The translations under genes were made by a program, and so were the position numbers. A stretch of 64,000 nt of DNA, from contig NZ_JASJOM010000011.1 of NCBI RefSeq assembly GCF_030271255.1, positions 62,001-126,000 on the forward strand, in the 5' to 3' direction. The DNA is from Peribacillus folii (GTDB lineage: Bacteria > Bacillota > Bacilli > Bacillales > DSM-1321). This document shows positions 1-8,282 of the stretch, piece by piece (the stretch's first letter is position 1; each line of letters opens with the position of its first letter). A model generated the notes under the pieces. That model made no database searches, was not told the DNA's origin, and was given only the letters and a program-made list of their open reading frames with translations.

Positions 1-47
1 AGTATGTAGGATGTCAGTAAACTTACCCCTAAACATTTCACTTTCAT
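1..47 (-). CDS. 5' end of an unidentified gene running off the window
   Basis: An ATG at 47-45 on the minus strand is preceded by a strong AGGAGG ribosome binding site (about 52-57) and opens a frame without stops to the window edge. The 15 visible residues begin MKVKCLGVSLLT, a short basic then hydrophobic start that could be a signal peptide or membrane segment. Too little is visible to name the protein. The call rests on the ribosome site and open frame only. Confidence 0.5.
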   Translation of the reverse strand, partial: MKVKCLGVSLLTSYI

Positions 48-254
48 GTTAAGCCTCCTTTCTTTGCAAATAAGTAAAGATCTATTCTTTGAAAAACCCC
101 GAATCTAAAAACGCATCCTATTCACCATATAATAGAAGGAATCGATTTTTTGCGGTATTGTTTACCCTGGCATGATTCACAATAAAGTCGTGTATTTGTC
201 GCTTTTGTCCGCTACTTAAATCACTGCAAAATTGCGTTAGTTTAGGTGAGTATG

Positions 255-288
255 AAAAAACCGTCCAATTCACATAAATTGGACAGCC
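255..288 (-). terminator. intrinsic terminator after the thiol peroxidase gene
   Basis: On the minus strand a 10 bp stem (CTGTCCAATT with AATTGGACGG) is followed by a run of T. It lies 14 bases past the thiol peroxidase stop codon and would end the urate-catabolism transcript. Confidence 0.75.
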
Positions 289-301
289 GTGTGGGGAATA
301 T

Positions 302-838
302 TTATAATACTGTACCAGCTTTACTTATCAATTCCTTCACTACCTGCAATGCGGATTCATAATCTGGGTGATCCGTGACTTCCGGTACATATTCCACATA
401 CTTAATGGTTCCTTCTTGATTTACGATAAATACTGCCCTGCATTCCAGTCGTTGTTCCTTCATATACGTTCCATATGCAGTACCAAAAGACAAATCAAAG
501 TGATCGGATAGACTCGTTATAGCCTCTACCTTACTTTCTTTACACCATCTTGCTTGAGCAAAGGGAAGGTCTGCGCTGATAGCCAACACCGCTACATCAT
601 CTCCCATTTTGCTTGCTTCTTCATTAAAGAGCTTTGTCTGTAAATCACATACACCCGTATCAAGCGAAGGAACAGTCGTGATGATGCATATCTTATTATA
701 GTCTTTTAAGTGTGCTTTACGGCGGTCATTTGTTAAAAGTCCAAAGTCAGGGGCTTCATCCCCCACTTTTAGTTCAGGACCAATTAAGGTCACTGGGTTA
801 CCTCCTAAAGTCACTGCGCCTGTACGCTCAAGTGCCAA
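302..838 (-). CDS. tpx: thiol peroxidase (Tpx family, 2-Cys peroxiredoxin)
   Basis: Cytosolic peroxidase reducing H2O2 and organic peroxides with electrons from thioredoxin. The 178-residue protein has the peroxidatic cysteine C64 in SLDTGVCD and the Tpx resolving cysteine C99 in ARWC, with the family ISADLPFA stretch before it and a VEYVPEVTDHPDY segment near the C-terminus. The start is TTG at 838, eight or so bases after GGAGGGG. It lies 30 bases downstream of the HIU hydrolase gene on the same strand with no terminator between, so it is probably co-transcribed with urate oxidase, an H2O2-forming enzyme. It is slightly longer than the usual 165-170 residues and may be a paralogue of a housekeeping Tpx elsewhere. 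Confidence 0.92.
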   Translation of the reverse strand: MALERTGAVTLGGNPVTLIGPELKVGDEAPDFGLLTNDRRKAHLKDYNKICIITTVPSLDTGVCDLQTKLFNEEASKMGDDVAVLAISADLPFAQARWCKESKVEAITSLSDHFDLSFGTAYGTYMKEQRLECRAVFIVNQEGTIKYVEYVPEVTDHPDYESALQVVKELISKAGTVL

Positions 839-868
839 ATTGTCCCCTCCAACTCTCTTGCTAAATTA

Positions 869-1228
869 CTAGCTTCCTCGGTACGTGCTATATCCGCCTG
901 GAGCGATAAGCAGAGGAACATGATAATGTTCTTCATTGCTTCCTATACCAAAACGAAGTGGGACCTTATTTAAAAATGGCCTTACATAAGGATCACTCGC
1001 TCGATCATTGAAATATTCCCCAACATAAAAGACAAGCTCATACTCACCCAGTTTCAGATCATCCCCTTGAAGCAGCGGATCATCCACTCTCCCATCTTTG
1101 TTTGTACAGACCTCTTTAATGAAAGAATGTTCTCCCTGTTCTGCTATGGCCCAAAGTTCAATCTTCATCCCTTTTGCCGGCAGGCCTTTAGACAGGTCTA
1201 ATACATGTGTGGTCAGCTTACTGCCCAT
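869..1228 (-). CDS. pucM: 5-hydroxyisourate hydrolase (transthyretin-like, PucM)
   Basis: Hydrolyses 5-hydroxyisourate, the direct product of urate oxidase, to OHCU. The 119-residue protein is full length for the family: it starts with the LTTHVLDLSKG motif carrying catalytic H8 and ends with the diagnostic C-terminal YRGS tetrapeptide. The ATG at 1228 overlaps the urate oxidase stop codon by one base (TAATG), so translation is coupled. It sits between urate oxidase and thiol peroxidase in the same operon. Identity is secure from the terminal motifs and context. Confidence 0.95.
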   Translation of the reverse strand: MGSKLTTHVLDLSKGLPAKGMKIELWAIAEQGEHSFIKEVCTNKDGRVDDPLLQGDDLKLGEYELVFYVGEYFNDRASDPYVRPFLNKVPLRFGIGSNEEHYHVPLLIAPGGYSTYRGS

Positions 1229-2211
1229 TATCGGGAAATCCCTATAGTTGCATCAGCTTCGTTTTTTTGTTTAACATCTTCTTGTGTAACGACAAAACCT
1301 TGGAAGCCAAATGGGGGACGAGGTTCCTGATAAACACTTCCTTCTGAATTTGGAATCGTTTCAACAACTGTTTCCCAGGTACGATTATTGGTTTTAAATT
1401 GAACATTGGCCAGCTGAGGGAAACGTTCCAAAATCCTGATACCAATATGATAAATGAGCTGTTGGATCGAACGGTTATTCAGTTCATGGAATACTGTGTT
1501 GGCAATGTCACAAATTTGTTCTGCTGCGACATATTTCTCTGGATTCGCTCCAGTGGCATCCTCCCAGCGGCTATATTCCCAATCAAAATCCAAATAAATA
1601 AATAGTGGACGATCTTGAGTTTCCGGCAGTGTAGTGTATTCATCTTGTATAAATCCATAAAAAGAGCTTCCTTTAACCTTGATTAGATGAACATCGACTA
1701 TTCCACTTGAATGCTTAACGATTTTGCTTCCGGCAGGTGTCCTTTTCACTTCAATCGTAGTGGTAGCCCTCTCATTCCTGGAACATCGGAAAACAACATC
1801 ACTATTTACATGACCTTCACCATTTGGAACGAGTACATGATCGAAAGGAACTTCATTTGCAGTCAGTTCTACTGCATCTATGTGGCTATACTTATCAAGG
1901 AACACTTCACAAATGAACTTCAAAAATCCTTCCGCCGTATTTCCTTGATACTTGGCCGCCTGGCGATGAATGATGTTTTTCATGGAATCCGTTGCAATCA
2001 CCAAGCTGTTATCTCCTTCCGTAAAAGAAGATAAAAATGCTCCCCCTTTCAGGGAAATCTGGCAATTGAATCCCAAAATAGTATTATCTCTTTCTGTGAA
2101 ACTCGATTCCGGTATTTTCCTCAAACCTGTAAGGGGCTGCACAAAAGTCCTATATACAAATACATCCCCTTTACCGTAATACATTGTTCTGTTTTCGTTT
2201 TGAACTGTCAT
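1228..2211 (-). CDS. pucL: urate oxidase (uricase)
   Basis: Cofactor-free oxidation of urate to 5-hydroxyisourate with release of H2O2. The 327-residue protein carries uricase signatures: YGKGDVFVYRT near the N-terminus, the ATDSMKN segment with the catalytic threonine, KGSSFYGFIQDEYTTL in the middle and NRTW...PRPPFGFQG near the end. The ATG at 2211 was chosen over an upstream frame extension because AGGAGGAGG lies just before it. In B. subtilis PucL is a fusion of OHCU decarboxylase and uricase; here the two domains are separate adjacent genes, 13 bases apart. The C-terminus ends GISR rather than the eukaryotic SKL peroxisome signal. Confidence 0.95.
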   Translation of the reverse strand: MTVQNENRTMYYGKGDVFVYRTFVQPLTGLRKIPESSFTERDNTILGFNCQISLKGGAFLSSFTEGDNSLVIATDSMKNIIHRQAAKYQGNTAEGFLKFICEVFLDKYSHIDAVELTANEVPFDHVLVPNGEGHVNSDVVFRCSRNERATTTIEVKRTPAGSKIVKHSSGIVDVHLIKVKGSSFYGFIQDEYTTLPETQDRPLFIYLDFDWEYSRWEDATGANPEKYVAAEQICDIANTVFHELNNRSIQQLIYHIGIRILERFPQLANVQFKTNNRTWETVVETIPNSEGSVYQEPRPPFGFQGFVVTQEDVKQKNEADATIGISR

Positions 2212-2224
2212 ATTAGTCCTCCTC

Positions 2225-2722
2225 CTATTTAATGAAATCAGATAACCTGTGGTTGGCAATTAAGTGGATTTGCTTGATCGCTTCGTTACGTTCAATTGAA
2301 TGATCCAAGCCAATCCTTCTTTTCATTTCTGCCTTTATCACCGTTTTATCACTGCCGCGGACAGCAAATATAAACGGAAATCCAAATTTTTCTTTATATT
2401 GATTATTTAATGCATGAAATTCTTCATATTCATCCGGAGAAAGCGAATTCAAACCGGCCGCGGATTGTTCTTGAACGGATGCTTCAGCCATATCAATCCG
2501 TGCTGCCAAATCCGGGTGAGACTTGATTAATTGGAGCTGTTCCGATAATGAGGCATTCTGTACAACTATTTCCATTTTGTGTTTTAGGTCATCTAAGGAA
2601 TGGAATGGCTTGTAATCCCATGAACGCTCTGCTATCCATGGGGAATGTTCGTATACCCAACCTACCTTTTGGATGAATTCCACCTTGTCCAACTCATTCA
2701 TACTATTAAGATCAGATATCAA
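2225..2722 (-). CDS. 2-oxo-4-hydroxy-4-carboxy-5-ureidoimidazoline (OHCU) decarboxylase
   Basis: Decarboxylates OHCU to S-allantoin, the last step of urate-to-allantoin conversion. The 165-residue protein has the family motif GWVYEHSPWIAERSW, the SHPDLAAR motif and a FGFPFIFAVRG segment. The TTG at 2722 is preferred: GGGAGG lies seven bases upstream, while the longer reading from 2761 has no ribosome site. It is the first gene of the operon and corresponds to the N-terminal domain of B. subtilis PucL, here encoded as a free-standing protein. Identity is strong from both motifs and position. Confidence 0.93.
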   Translation of the reverse strand: MISDLNSMNELDKVEFIQKVGWVYEHSPWIAERSWDYKPFHSLDDLKHKMEIVVQNASLSEQLQLIKSHPDLAARIDMAEASVQEQSAAGLNSLSPDEYEEFHALNNQYKEKFGFPFIFAVRGSDKTVIKAEMKRRIGLDHSIERNEAIKQIHLIANHRLSDFIK

Positions 2723-2781
2723 TACGGGTCCTCCCTTCCACTTATTATTTTTATAATTCAAAACATTCTTAACTTACTAGA

Positions 2782-2811
2782 ATTATATACGTGTGCATAT
2801 TTATAGGTCAC
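2782..2811 (-). promoter_or_regulatory. possible sigma-A promoter of the urate-catabolism operon
   Basis: On the minus strand a consensus TATAAT (2787-2782) follows GTGACC (2811-2806) with an 18 base spacer, about 60 bases before the TTG start of the OHCU decarboxylase gene. The -10 is perfect, the -35 is weak, as expected for an activated promoter. Confidence 0.45.
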
Positions 2812-2912
2812 TAGCCGAAAAAGCTAATATTTCTCGAACCACTTTGTGCTCACCGCACTCACCCTTTAAAGAACAGGCTATCCTTATAGCCGGCTTCAGT
2901 TGCCAACATTCA

Positions 2913-2925
2913 ATAAATTGGTTAA
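2913..2925 (+). promoter_or_regulatory. PucR-box-like motif
   Basis: The 13 bases ending TTGGTTAA match the published B. subtilis PucR box (WWWCNTTGGTTAA) at 12 positions, with A in place of the C. It lies 35 bases before the ATG of a PucR-family regulator gene and may be an autoregulatory site. A single short match can occur by chance. Confidence 0.35.
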
Positions 2926-2959
2926 ATTAGAGAAAAAAGCACTACGAAGGGGACCTATT

Positions 2960-4150
2960 ATGCATTTAACGATGAATGATGCATTAAAATTACCACAGAT
3001 CAAACACTGCCAAGTGGCAGCTGGCATTCTGGGACTCAATCGAGAAATAGAATCCATCAATAGCTTTGATGCTCCTGATGTGCTTTCCTGGTTGAAGCCG
3101 AATGAGTTAATCCTAACAACCGGATACTTATTTCAAGAAAATCCGCAGCAATTAGACCAATTCGTAACCGAATTAGCAAAAATGAATTGTTCAGGATTGT
3201 TCATCAAACTCGAGGATATTCCGCAAACTACCATTAGCATTGCCAATATGGCCAATTTGCCCATTCTCAAAATCCCCACTGAGTTTTCACTATCAGATAT
3301 CATGTCTCCGCTGCTTCGTGAAATTGTATCGAAACAGAATGAAAAAAAAGAGTTAAGTTATCGTATTGAAGATATTTGCGAAGTTGGTGCCGAAAATTCA
3401 TGCTACGGGATTTTTGAAAAGATGGAGGAGAACTCCAGCTTCCATCAAATCACTGGGGGATTTATAAGTACGGTTTTACCTTTAACACTGCAAAGGAATC
3501 AAATGAATGATTCCATTACTCATAAACATCTTATCCAGACAATTGAAGGGTTAACCGAACAATATAAAATTGATAAGCTCATAAGGAATACTAAGGGCAA
3601 TCTAGCTATCATTTACCTGGATACCCTCTCCCTTGGCAACAGCCACTTTTATTCACAAGTCACCCAGATAAGCCAACAAATTATCTCCACTTTATCTAAT
3701 CACCTGCCATCGGACCTTACGCTGGGCGTCGGTAACTATCATAAAGGGATAAATAACCTAGCCAATAGCTTACAGGAGGCTTTACAATCTATTGATTTGG
3801 GAAGACGATTGAACCCTGGAAAGGAAATGTACAGCTACAAAGAATTAATACCCTTTAAAATTTTGCAGTATGCCCCCCAAAATGTGCTCATGGATATTTT
3901 CACAGATAATTTAGCACCGCTGAAGGAGCATGACAAGGAAACACAGTCGGATTTGATCAAAACTTTGGAGGCATATTTGCAATGTAATCTTCGACCTGCT
4001 GAAACGTCCAGAAAAATGGGGGTACATCGAAACACGATCCATTTTCGAATAAAAAGCATAAAAAACATATTAGGTTTGGACTTAAGCAATGATGATTTAT
4101 TTACTTTAAAACTCGCCCTATATGCCAAACGTTTACTGGATAACCAGTAA
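2960..4150 (+). CDS. pucR: PucR-family transcriptional regulator
   Basis: Predicted DNA-binding regulator of purine catabolism. The 396-residue protein has an N-terminal PucR domain (about residues 5-125, starting MNDALKLPQIKHCQVAAG and including LILTTGYLF) and a C-terminal helix-turn-helix of the CdaR/PucR type (MGVHRNTIHFRIKSI, near residue 345-360). The ATG at 2960 follows GAAGGGGAC. It diverges from the urate-oxidation operon, the standard place for its regulator. It is shorter than B. subtilis PucR (about 530 residues), so the middle sensory region is reduced. Whether it activates or represses cannot be read from sequence. Confidence 0.85.
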   Translation: MHLTMNDALKLPQIKHCQVAAGILGLNREIESINSFDAPDVLSWLKPNELILTTGYLFQENPQQLDQFVTELAKMNCSGLFIKLEDIPQTTISIANMANLPILKIPTEFSLSDIMSPLLREIVSKQNEKKELSYRIEDICEVGAENSCYGIFEKMEENSSFHQITGGFISTVLPLTLQRNQMNDSITHKHLIQTIEGLTEQYKIDKLIRNTKGNLAIIYLDTLSLGNSHFYSQVTQISQQIISTLSNHLPSDLTLGVGNYHKGINNLANSLQEALQSIDLGRRLNPGKEMYSYKELIPFKILQYAPQNVLMDIFTDNLAPLKEHDKETQSDLIKTLEAYLQCNLRPAETSRKMGVHRNTIHFRIKSIKNILGLDLSNDDLFTLKLALYAKRLLDNQ

Positions 4151-4156
4151 TACCAA

Positions 4157-4196
4157 ACGAAAAACTGCCAGAGATAATTCCCTGGCAGTTTCGTTC
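4157..4196. terminator. bidirectional terminator between convergent regulators
   Basis: A 9 bp stem (AACTGCCAG with CTGGCAGTT) is flanked by A-rich sequence on the left and T-rich on the right, placed between the convergent stop codons at 4150 and 4233. It could serve both genes. Confidence 0.65.
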
Positions 4197-4232
4197 TTCA
4201 GTACTTGATTCGTTGGTTCCTGCTTCGTTTAC

Positions 4233-5423
4233 CTAGTCACCCAATAACTTCGAAGCTTTTATACTGAACTGCAATTTAAACGCAATATCCCCTGATTTTA
4301 AATCAACTCCTAATAAGTCCTCTATTCTAGACAAACGGAACTTTACTGTATTTCGATGAACAAACAAAGCCCGAGCGGCATCTTCTATTCTCCCTCTTGA
4401 AAATAGATAGGTTTCTAACGTTTTCAACAATTCCCCCTCATTTTCCCTATCATATACAATAATGGGCTGGATCATGGATAGCACATATCGATTCATTGCA
4501 TCCTTTGGGATCTGATTAATTAGATCTTCAACTTCAATGCTTGCGTATTCATTGATATTGGTGGGGTTAACCCTTGAACCAAGTAAAATAGCCTTTTTGG
4601 CTTCCATAAGCGCTTCTTTCATATTGTATATTTCATTCTTCACCTTGCTTAACCCCATGGATAGCGAAGCTCCAGGATGATCTTCAGCTATTAGACCTTC
4701 TAAAAGGACGGCAATGCTTTGAGTTTGCAGAAGCAAATGTTCCTCAGTCACCTTCCCTATTCCTTGCAGGATAACCAATTGGCCATCGAGGTTGAAGTCG
4801 ATATTCCAATACATAACTTCCTTTTTGCCCGTCCGGTTTAATTTCTCCAACATTCTGTCAATTGAAAAGCATCCATCTCCTTCTTCTTTCGTTCGATTTA
4901 TCAGGAGCAGAATATATGGCCTATCGGGATCAAAGCCAACTTCCTGTAATTGGGGGATAAAATTCGGACTCCCGTTTTCCCCATTCAAAAGTGAATGAAA
5001 AACTTCAAAACTTCCTTTTCCATCGTTTTTCGCTTTCTCCTTGCTAACAAGTTCATATGTAAAGCTGAATAATAAGTCGGATAAAGGCGTTTCATAAGGA
5101 ATCTCAAGTAATGGAAAATTACACTTGTTCGCTTCTTCCACCATTCCAGGAGGAATCGTAGATAGAAACCGCTTAATTTTGATAGCTAATCCAGCACTTC
5201 CTCTTTTGGACAATTCCCTAACAAGATTGATCTGAGCATTCGGGTCATCCTTAAACACATAACCAGTTGTCAGAAGCAGTTCCCCTCGTTTAATTCGTGA
5301 TATATCCGGATGATCCATTATACTTATTGAATTAATTACCCGGGTTAATCCTTGACTCCCGCCAATAACTTCCACTTGGTTCAGGGCAGGTAGCTTCAAA
5401 GCTTTTTCGAGTGTCAGATACAT
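4233..5423 (-). CDS. second PucR-family transcriptional regulator
   Basis: The 396-residue protein has the same architecture as the regulator at 2960: PucR domain at the N-terminus (LTLEKALKLPALNQVEVIGG, LLLTTGYVF) and a C-terminal PucR/CdaR helix-turn-helix (ALFVHRNTVKFRLSRIEDLLG). The ATG at 5423 follows GGGGGTGG; the reading could extend to 5510 but lacks a ribosome site there. It is convergent with the first regulator and divergent from the purine permease gene, so it probably controls the permease. The two regulators are clear paralogues and may respond to different purine intermediates. The specific effector is unknown. Confidence 0.83.
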   Translation of the reverse strand: MYLTLEKALKLPALNQVEVIGGSQGLTRVINSISIMDHPDISRIKRGELLLTTGYVFKDDPNAQINLVRELSKRGSAGLAIKIKRFLSTIPPGMVEEANKCNFPLLEIPYETPLSDLLFSFTYELVSKEKAKNDGKGSFEVFHSLLNGENGSPNFIPQLQEVGFDPDRPYILLLINRTKEEGDGCFSIDRMLEKLNRTGKKEVMYWNIDFNLDGQLVILQGIGKVTEEHLLLQTQSIAVLLEGLIAEDHPGASLSMGLSKVKNEIYNMKEALMEAKKAILLGSRVNPTNINEYASIEVEDLINQIPKDAMNRYVLSMIQPIIVYDRENEGELLKTLETYLFSRGRIEDAARALFVHRNTVKFRLSRIEDLLGVDLKSGDIAFKLQFSIKASKLLGD

Positions 5424-5582
5424 ATTCCACCCCCTATTCTTCTTAATTATATACAGAACGTGCTTGAAAGAATATTCATATTTTTCCAAAAAATAGTCTT
5501 GATTTAGCATTATGGCGGTGATAATATAAAAACAGATTAATTTTGTAAATGCTGTTTCGTAATAAACAACACTAGTTTAACA

Positions 5583-5598
5583 GAAAGGAAGCGTTTAC
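5583..5598 (+). promoter_or_regulatory. possible catabolite-responsive element (cre)
   Basis: GGAAGCGTTTACG, 75 bases before the permease start, resembles the CcpA cre consensus (TGNAANCGNWNNCW) except for the initial T. If real it would link purine uptake to carbon status. Evidence is one degenerate match. Confidence 0.3.
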
Positions 5599-5669
5599 GA
5601 AAATTTAAGGAGGCGATTTCATTAAGTCTATGTATTTGGAAAGCTCTTACTAATTAAAAGGGGGCAAAC

Positions 5670-7010
5670 ATGGAAAAATTGAGCAAAGTCAACACCCTGT
5701 TGTTAGGTTTACAGCATGTTTGTGTAATGTATGGAGGAGCCGTAGCTGTTCCACTAATTGTCGGTCCTGCAATCGGTTTGACACAAGAACAGATTATATA
5801 CCTGATCTCGTTTGATTTACTCGCCTGTGGGATCGTCACCCTGCTTCAAGTTATTGGTGGCAAAGGATTTGGTATAAGATTGCCGGCTTTAATGGCTGTT
5901 TCCTTTATCGTGGTTGAGCCAGTAATTGCTATAGGATCGGTCCATAGTATAACAGGGGTTTTAGGCGCAGTTATGGTATCTGGAATAATTGTTGCTATTT
6001 TATCAGGAGTAATTGGTAAATTAATACCCTTTTTCCCGCCTATTGTTGCAGGGTCCGTCATATTAATTATTGGCGTATCGTTAATGCCGGTTGCCATGAA
6101 AAATGCAGCGGGCGGCGTCGGTTCCCCCACCTTTGGAGACCCTATGAATCTAATGCTGGCTTGTTTTACACTACTGAGTTTCCTGCTATTGAATACACTT
6201 ACCAAAGGTTTCTTGAAAGCGGTTTCAGTTTTATTCGCCATGATTCTTGGCACTATATTGGCTGGTTTTTTGGGTATGGTCGATGCCTCTGCCTTTGTAG
6301 ATGCAAGCTGGTTTACAATGGTGACCCCTTTCTATTTTGGGCTGCCTACCTTCGACTTTTCATCGATTATCACCATGACAATCATATCTTTAATCATTGC
6401 TGTTGAAAGCATAGGCGTCTTTTTGACACTCGGGGAAGTATGCGGGAAGGAAATAACTGAAAAAGATGTGGAAAAGGGGCTCCGTGCGGAAGGAATCGGG
6501 AGCTTCATAAGTGGGATCTTTAACTCATTTAACCATTCAACCTTCTCGCAAAATGTGGGCTTGGTCCTGCTGACAAAGGTAACTCAGCGCTCGGTAGTAG
6601 TCACGGCAGGTTGCATTCTAATCGTTCTGGCTTTTGTACCTAAGGTTGCGGGTCTGACCACGATGATCCCTTTACCCGTACTTGGCGGGGCCATGATACC
6701 GATGTTTGGAATGCTTCTATCTGCAGCTTTGGGCATGGTAGCCAAAGCCGATTTAAGCAAACCTTCCAATCAATTGACGATTGCACTGGGGGTTGGAGTC
6801 GGTCTAGCAGTCAAGGGGGTACCAGAAGCATTCGATAAATTCCCGGAAACAGTCCAATTAATATGTGGTAATGGAGTGGTTATGGGGACGATCACGCTAG
6901 TTGTGATAAATGCCCTTCTGAATGGAAAATCAAATCCATCCATCACACACCATCATTCCATACCCGATATTCAACCAAGTATGGGCCAGAATATTAATAT
7001 CCACCCTTAG
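5670..7010 (+). CDS. NCS2-family purine (urate/xanthine) permease
   Basis: Proton-coupled purine importer in the cytoplasmic membrane, of the UraA/XanQ/PucJ/PucK family. The 446-residue protein shows about 12-14 hydrophobic segments, begins LGLQHVCVMYGGAVAVPLIVG (family N-terminal signature), and contains the conserved SIGVFLTLGEV and FNSFNHSTFSQNVGLVLLTKV segments that line the substrate site in this family. The ATG follows GGGGGCAAAC closely. Context with uricase and PucR genes points to urate or xanthine as substrate, but uracil cannot be excluded from sequence alone. PucJ versus PucK cannot be decided. Confidence 0.9.
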   Translation: MEKLSKVNTLLLGLQHVCVMYGGAVAVPLIVGPAIGLTQEQIIYLISFDLLACGIVTLLQVIGGKGFGIRLPALMAVSFIVVEPVIAIGSVHSITGVLGAVMVSGIIVAILSGVIGKLIPFFPPIVAGSVILIIGVSLMPVAMKNAAGGVGSPTFGDPMNLMLACFTLLSFLLLNTLTKGFLKAVSVLFAMILGTILAGFLGMVDASAFVDASWFTMVTPFYFGLPTFDFSSIITMTIISLIIAVESIGVFLTLGEVCGKEITEKDVEKGLRAEGIGSFISGIFNSFNHSTFSQNVGLVLLTKVTQRSVVVTAGCILIVLAFVPKVAGLTTMIPLPVLGGAMIPMFGMLLSAALGMVAKADLSKPSNQLTIALGVGVGLAVKGVPEAFDKFPETVQLICGNGVVMGTITLVVINALLNGKSNPSITHHHSIPDIQPSMGQNINIHP

Positions 7011-7110
7011 AAAGTAGCGGACAAGGCAATTCTCAAAGGGTGGATAGTTGGCTAGGTTCTCCAACACCTTTAATTATAACCTTATTCAGACAATTTTCAA
7101 ATAAATTATA

Positions 7111-7160
7111 AAAGCATCTTGCAACCGCCTATTTAATAGGTAAGCAAGGTGCTTTTTTTT
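7111..7160 (+). terminator. intrinsic terminator after the purine permease
   Basis: An 11 base stem (AAGCATCTTGC with GCAAGGTGCTT) followed by eight T, 100 bases past the permease stop. Confidence 0.8.
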
Positions 7161-7184
7161 ACTTAACACTCACGTTCCATTCGC

Positions 7185-8081
7185 TTATCCCATTGAACTT
7201 TTCAGGATCTGTCCCAACGCTTCATCCAGATGATTGAATGTAAATGGGTACCCTTCTTTTATCAATCTTTCAGGCATGACCCAGCGGCTTTTCAAGATCA
7301 ATTCCGTTTCGGTCCCCATAAAGAAGGCACCCATAGCAAGCATGGGGGCGGGGGACGGCAATCCCACCTTTTTATTCATGGCCCTTCTTAGCTGTGCCAT
7401 CAGCTCGCGATTAGTGACCGGGTTAGGCGCGGAACAATTGAACACGCCTTCCAGCCCTTCATTCTTTCTTAGAAAAAGGACAATGTTAAATAAATCTTCG
7501 ATATGAATCCAACTGAATTTTTGGTTACCGGATCCTTGATGGCCGCCCAAACCGAATTTGACCAGATTCCTATAAGGAGTCATCACGCCGCCATCGCCCA
7601 AAACAATGGCGATTCGCAAGGCAATTTGTCTCGTTTTCGGTAATTGGAAACCAAAGAATGAACGCTCCCAAGCCTTGGCTACATCGACGGAAAATCCTGA
7701 ACCAATTTCTCCTTTCCCTTCTGTCATAGGCTGATCCTCAGCATGTCTGTATATCGTCGCCGTGCTGGAGTTAATCCACAATGAAGGCGGATTTTCGCAT
7801 TGTTCAACTGCGAGTCCGAGCACCTCGGTCGTGTCCGTCCGGGATTCCAAAATTTCCTTCCTGCTCTTCTCATTGTAACGGCAATTGACCGTCTTCCCGG
7901 CAAGGTTAATCAGCATGTCTGAATGATCAATGGCTTCCTTTATTCCTTGTTTGTCCTCCCAGCCTATATGGGGTGTTTGCCTGGAAATGATCATGACCTC
8001 ATATCCTAGATTCCTAAAATGTTGTTCAAAGTATCGACCGACAAATCCAGTCCCGCCAGCTAAAACCACTTTCTTCAACAT
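7185..8081 (-). CDS. TIGR01777-family NAD(P)-dependent epimerase/oxidoreductase (YfhF-like)
   Basis: Member of the extended SDR superfamily, TIGR01777/SDR39U1 group. The 298-residue protein has the N-terminal Rossmann nucleotide motif VLAGGTGFVG, the family segments LINLAGKTVNCRYN and SSTATIYRHAEDQPMTE, a GSGFSVDVAKAWE stretch, and a C-terminal DUF1731-type region (RWVMPERLIKEGYPFTF). The usual SDR catalytic tyrosine-lysine pair is not obvious, as is common here. Physiological substrate is unknown. A Rex-like operator lies about 43 bases upstream of the start codon, suggesting redox control. The ribosome site before the ATG at 8081 is weak. Confidence 0.88.
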   Translation of the reverse strand: MLKKVVLAGGTGFVGRYFEQHFRNLGYEVMIISRQTPHIGWEDKQGIKEAIDHSDMLINLAGKTVNCRYNEKSRKEILESRTDTTEVLGLAVEQCENPPSLWINSSTATIYRHAEDQPMTEGKGEIGSGFSVDVAKAWERSFFGFQLPKTRQIALRIAIVLGDGGVMTPYRNLVKFGLGGHQGSGNQKFSWIHIEDLFNIVLFLRKNEGLEGVFNCSAPNPVTNRELMAQLRRAMNKKVGLPSPAPMLAMGAFFMGTETELILKSRWVMPERLIKEGYPFTFNHLDEALGQILKSSMG

Positions 8082-8120
8082 ATAACCAACCCGCTTTCTT
8101 CTAGGAGTTAATCATTCAAT

Positions 8121-8144
8121 TTATTGTGAATTACTTCACAATAA
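8121..8144. promoter_or_regulatory. Rex-type operator candidate
   Basis: A perfect inverted repeat: TTATTGTGAA, four bases (TTAC), then TTCACAATAA. Its core TTGTGAA-N4-TTCACAA (8124-8141) is exactly the published consensus form of the operator for Rex, the NADH/NAD+ sensing repressor of Gram-positive bacteria. It is placed just upstream of the TIGR01777 gene on the minus strand, where it would overlap or flank its promoter. Confidence 0.65.
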
Positions 8145-8282
8145 TTATATCACCTCATTACAATAATTGGTAGCAAAACACCTATTTCATGAACAGTTGG
8201 ATATTCATGTTAAAGTTAAGCTTGGATATGAAGTTTTGTCTGCTTAACCCGAAAGGCAGTGAATCTTGAATGGAGGTATATA

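Noticed and set aside
5654-6253. Minus-strand frames opposite the purine permease
   Set aside because: Shadows of the real permease gene; no ribosome sites and composition of reversed hydrophobic codons.
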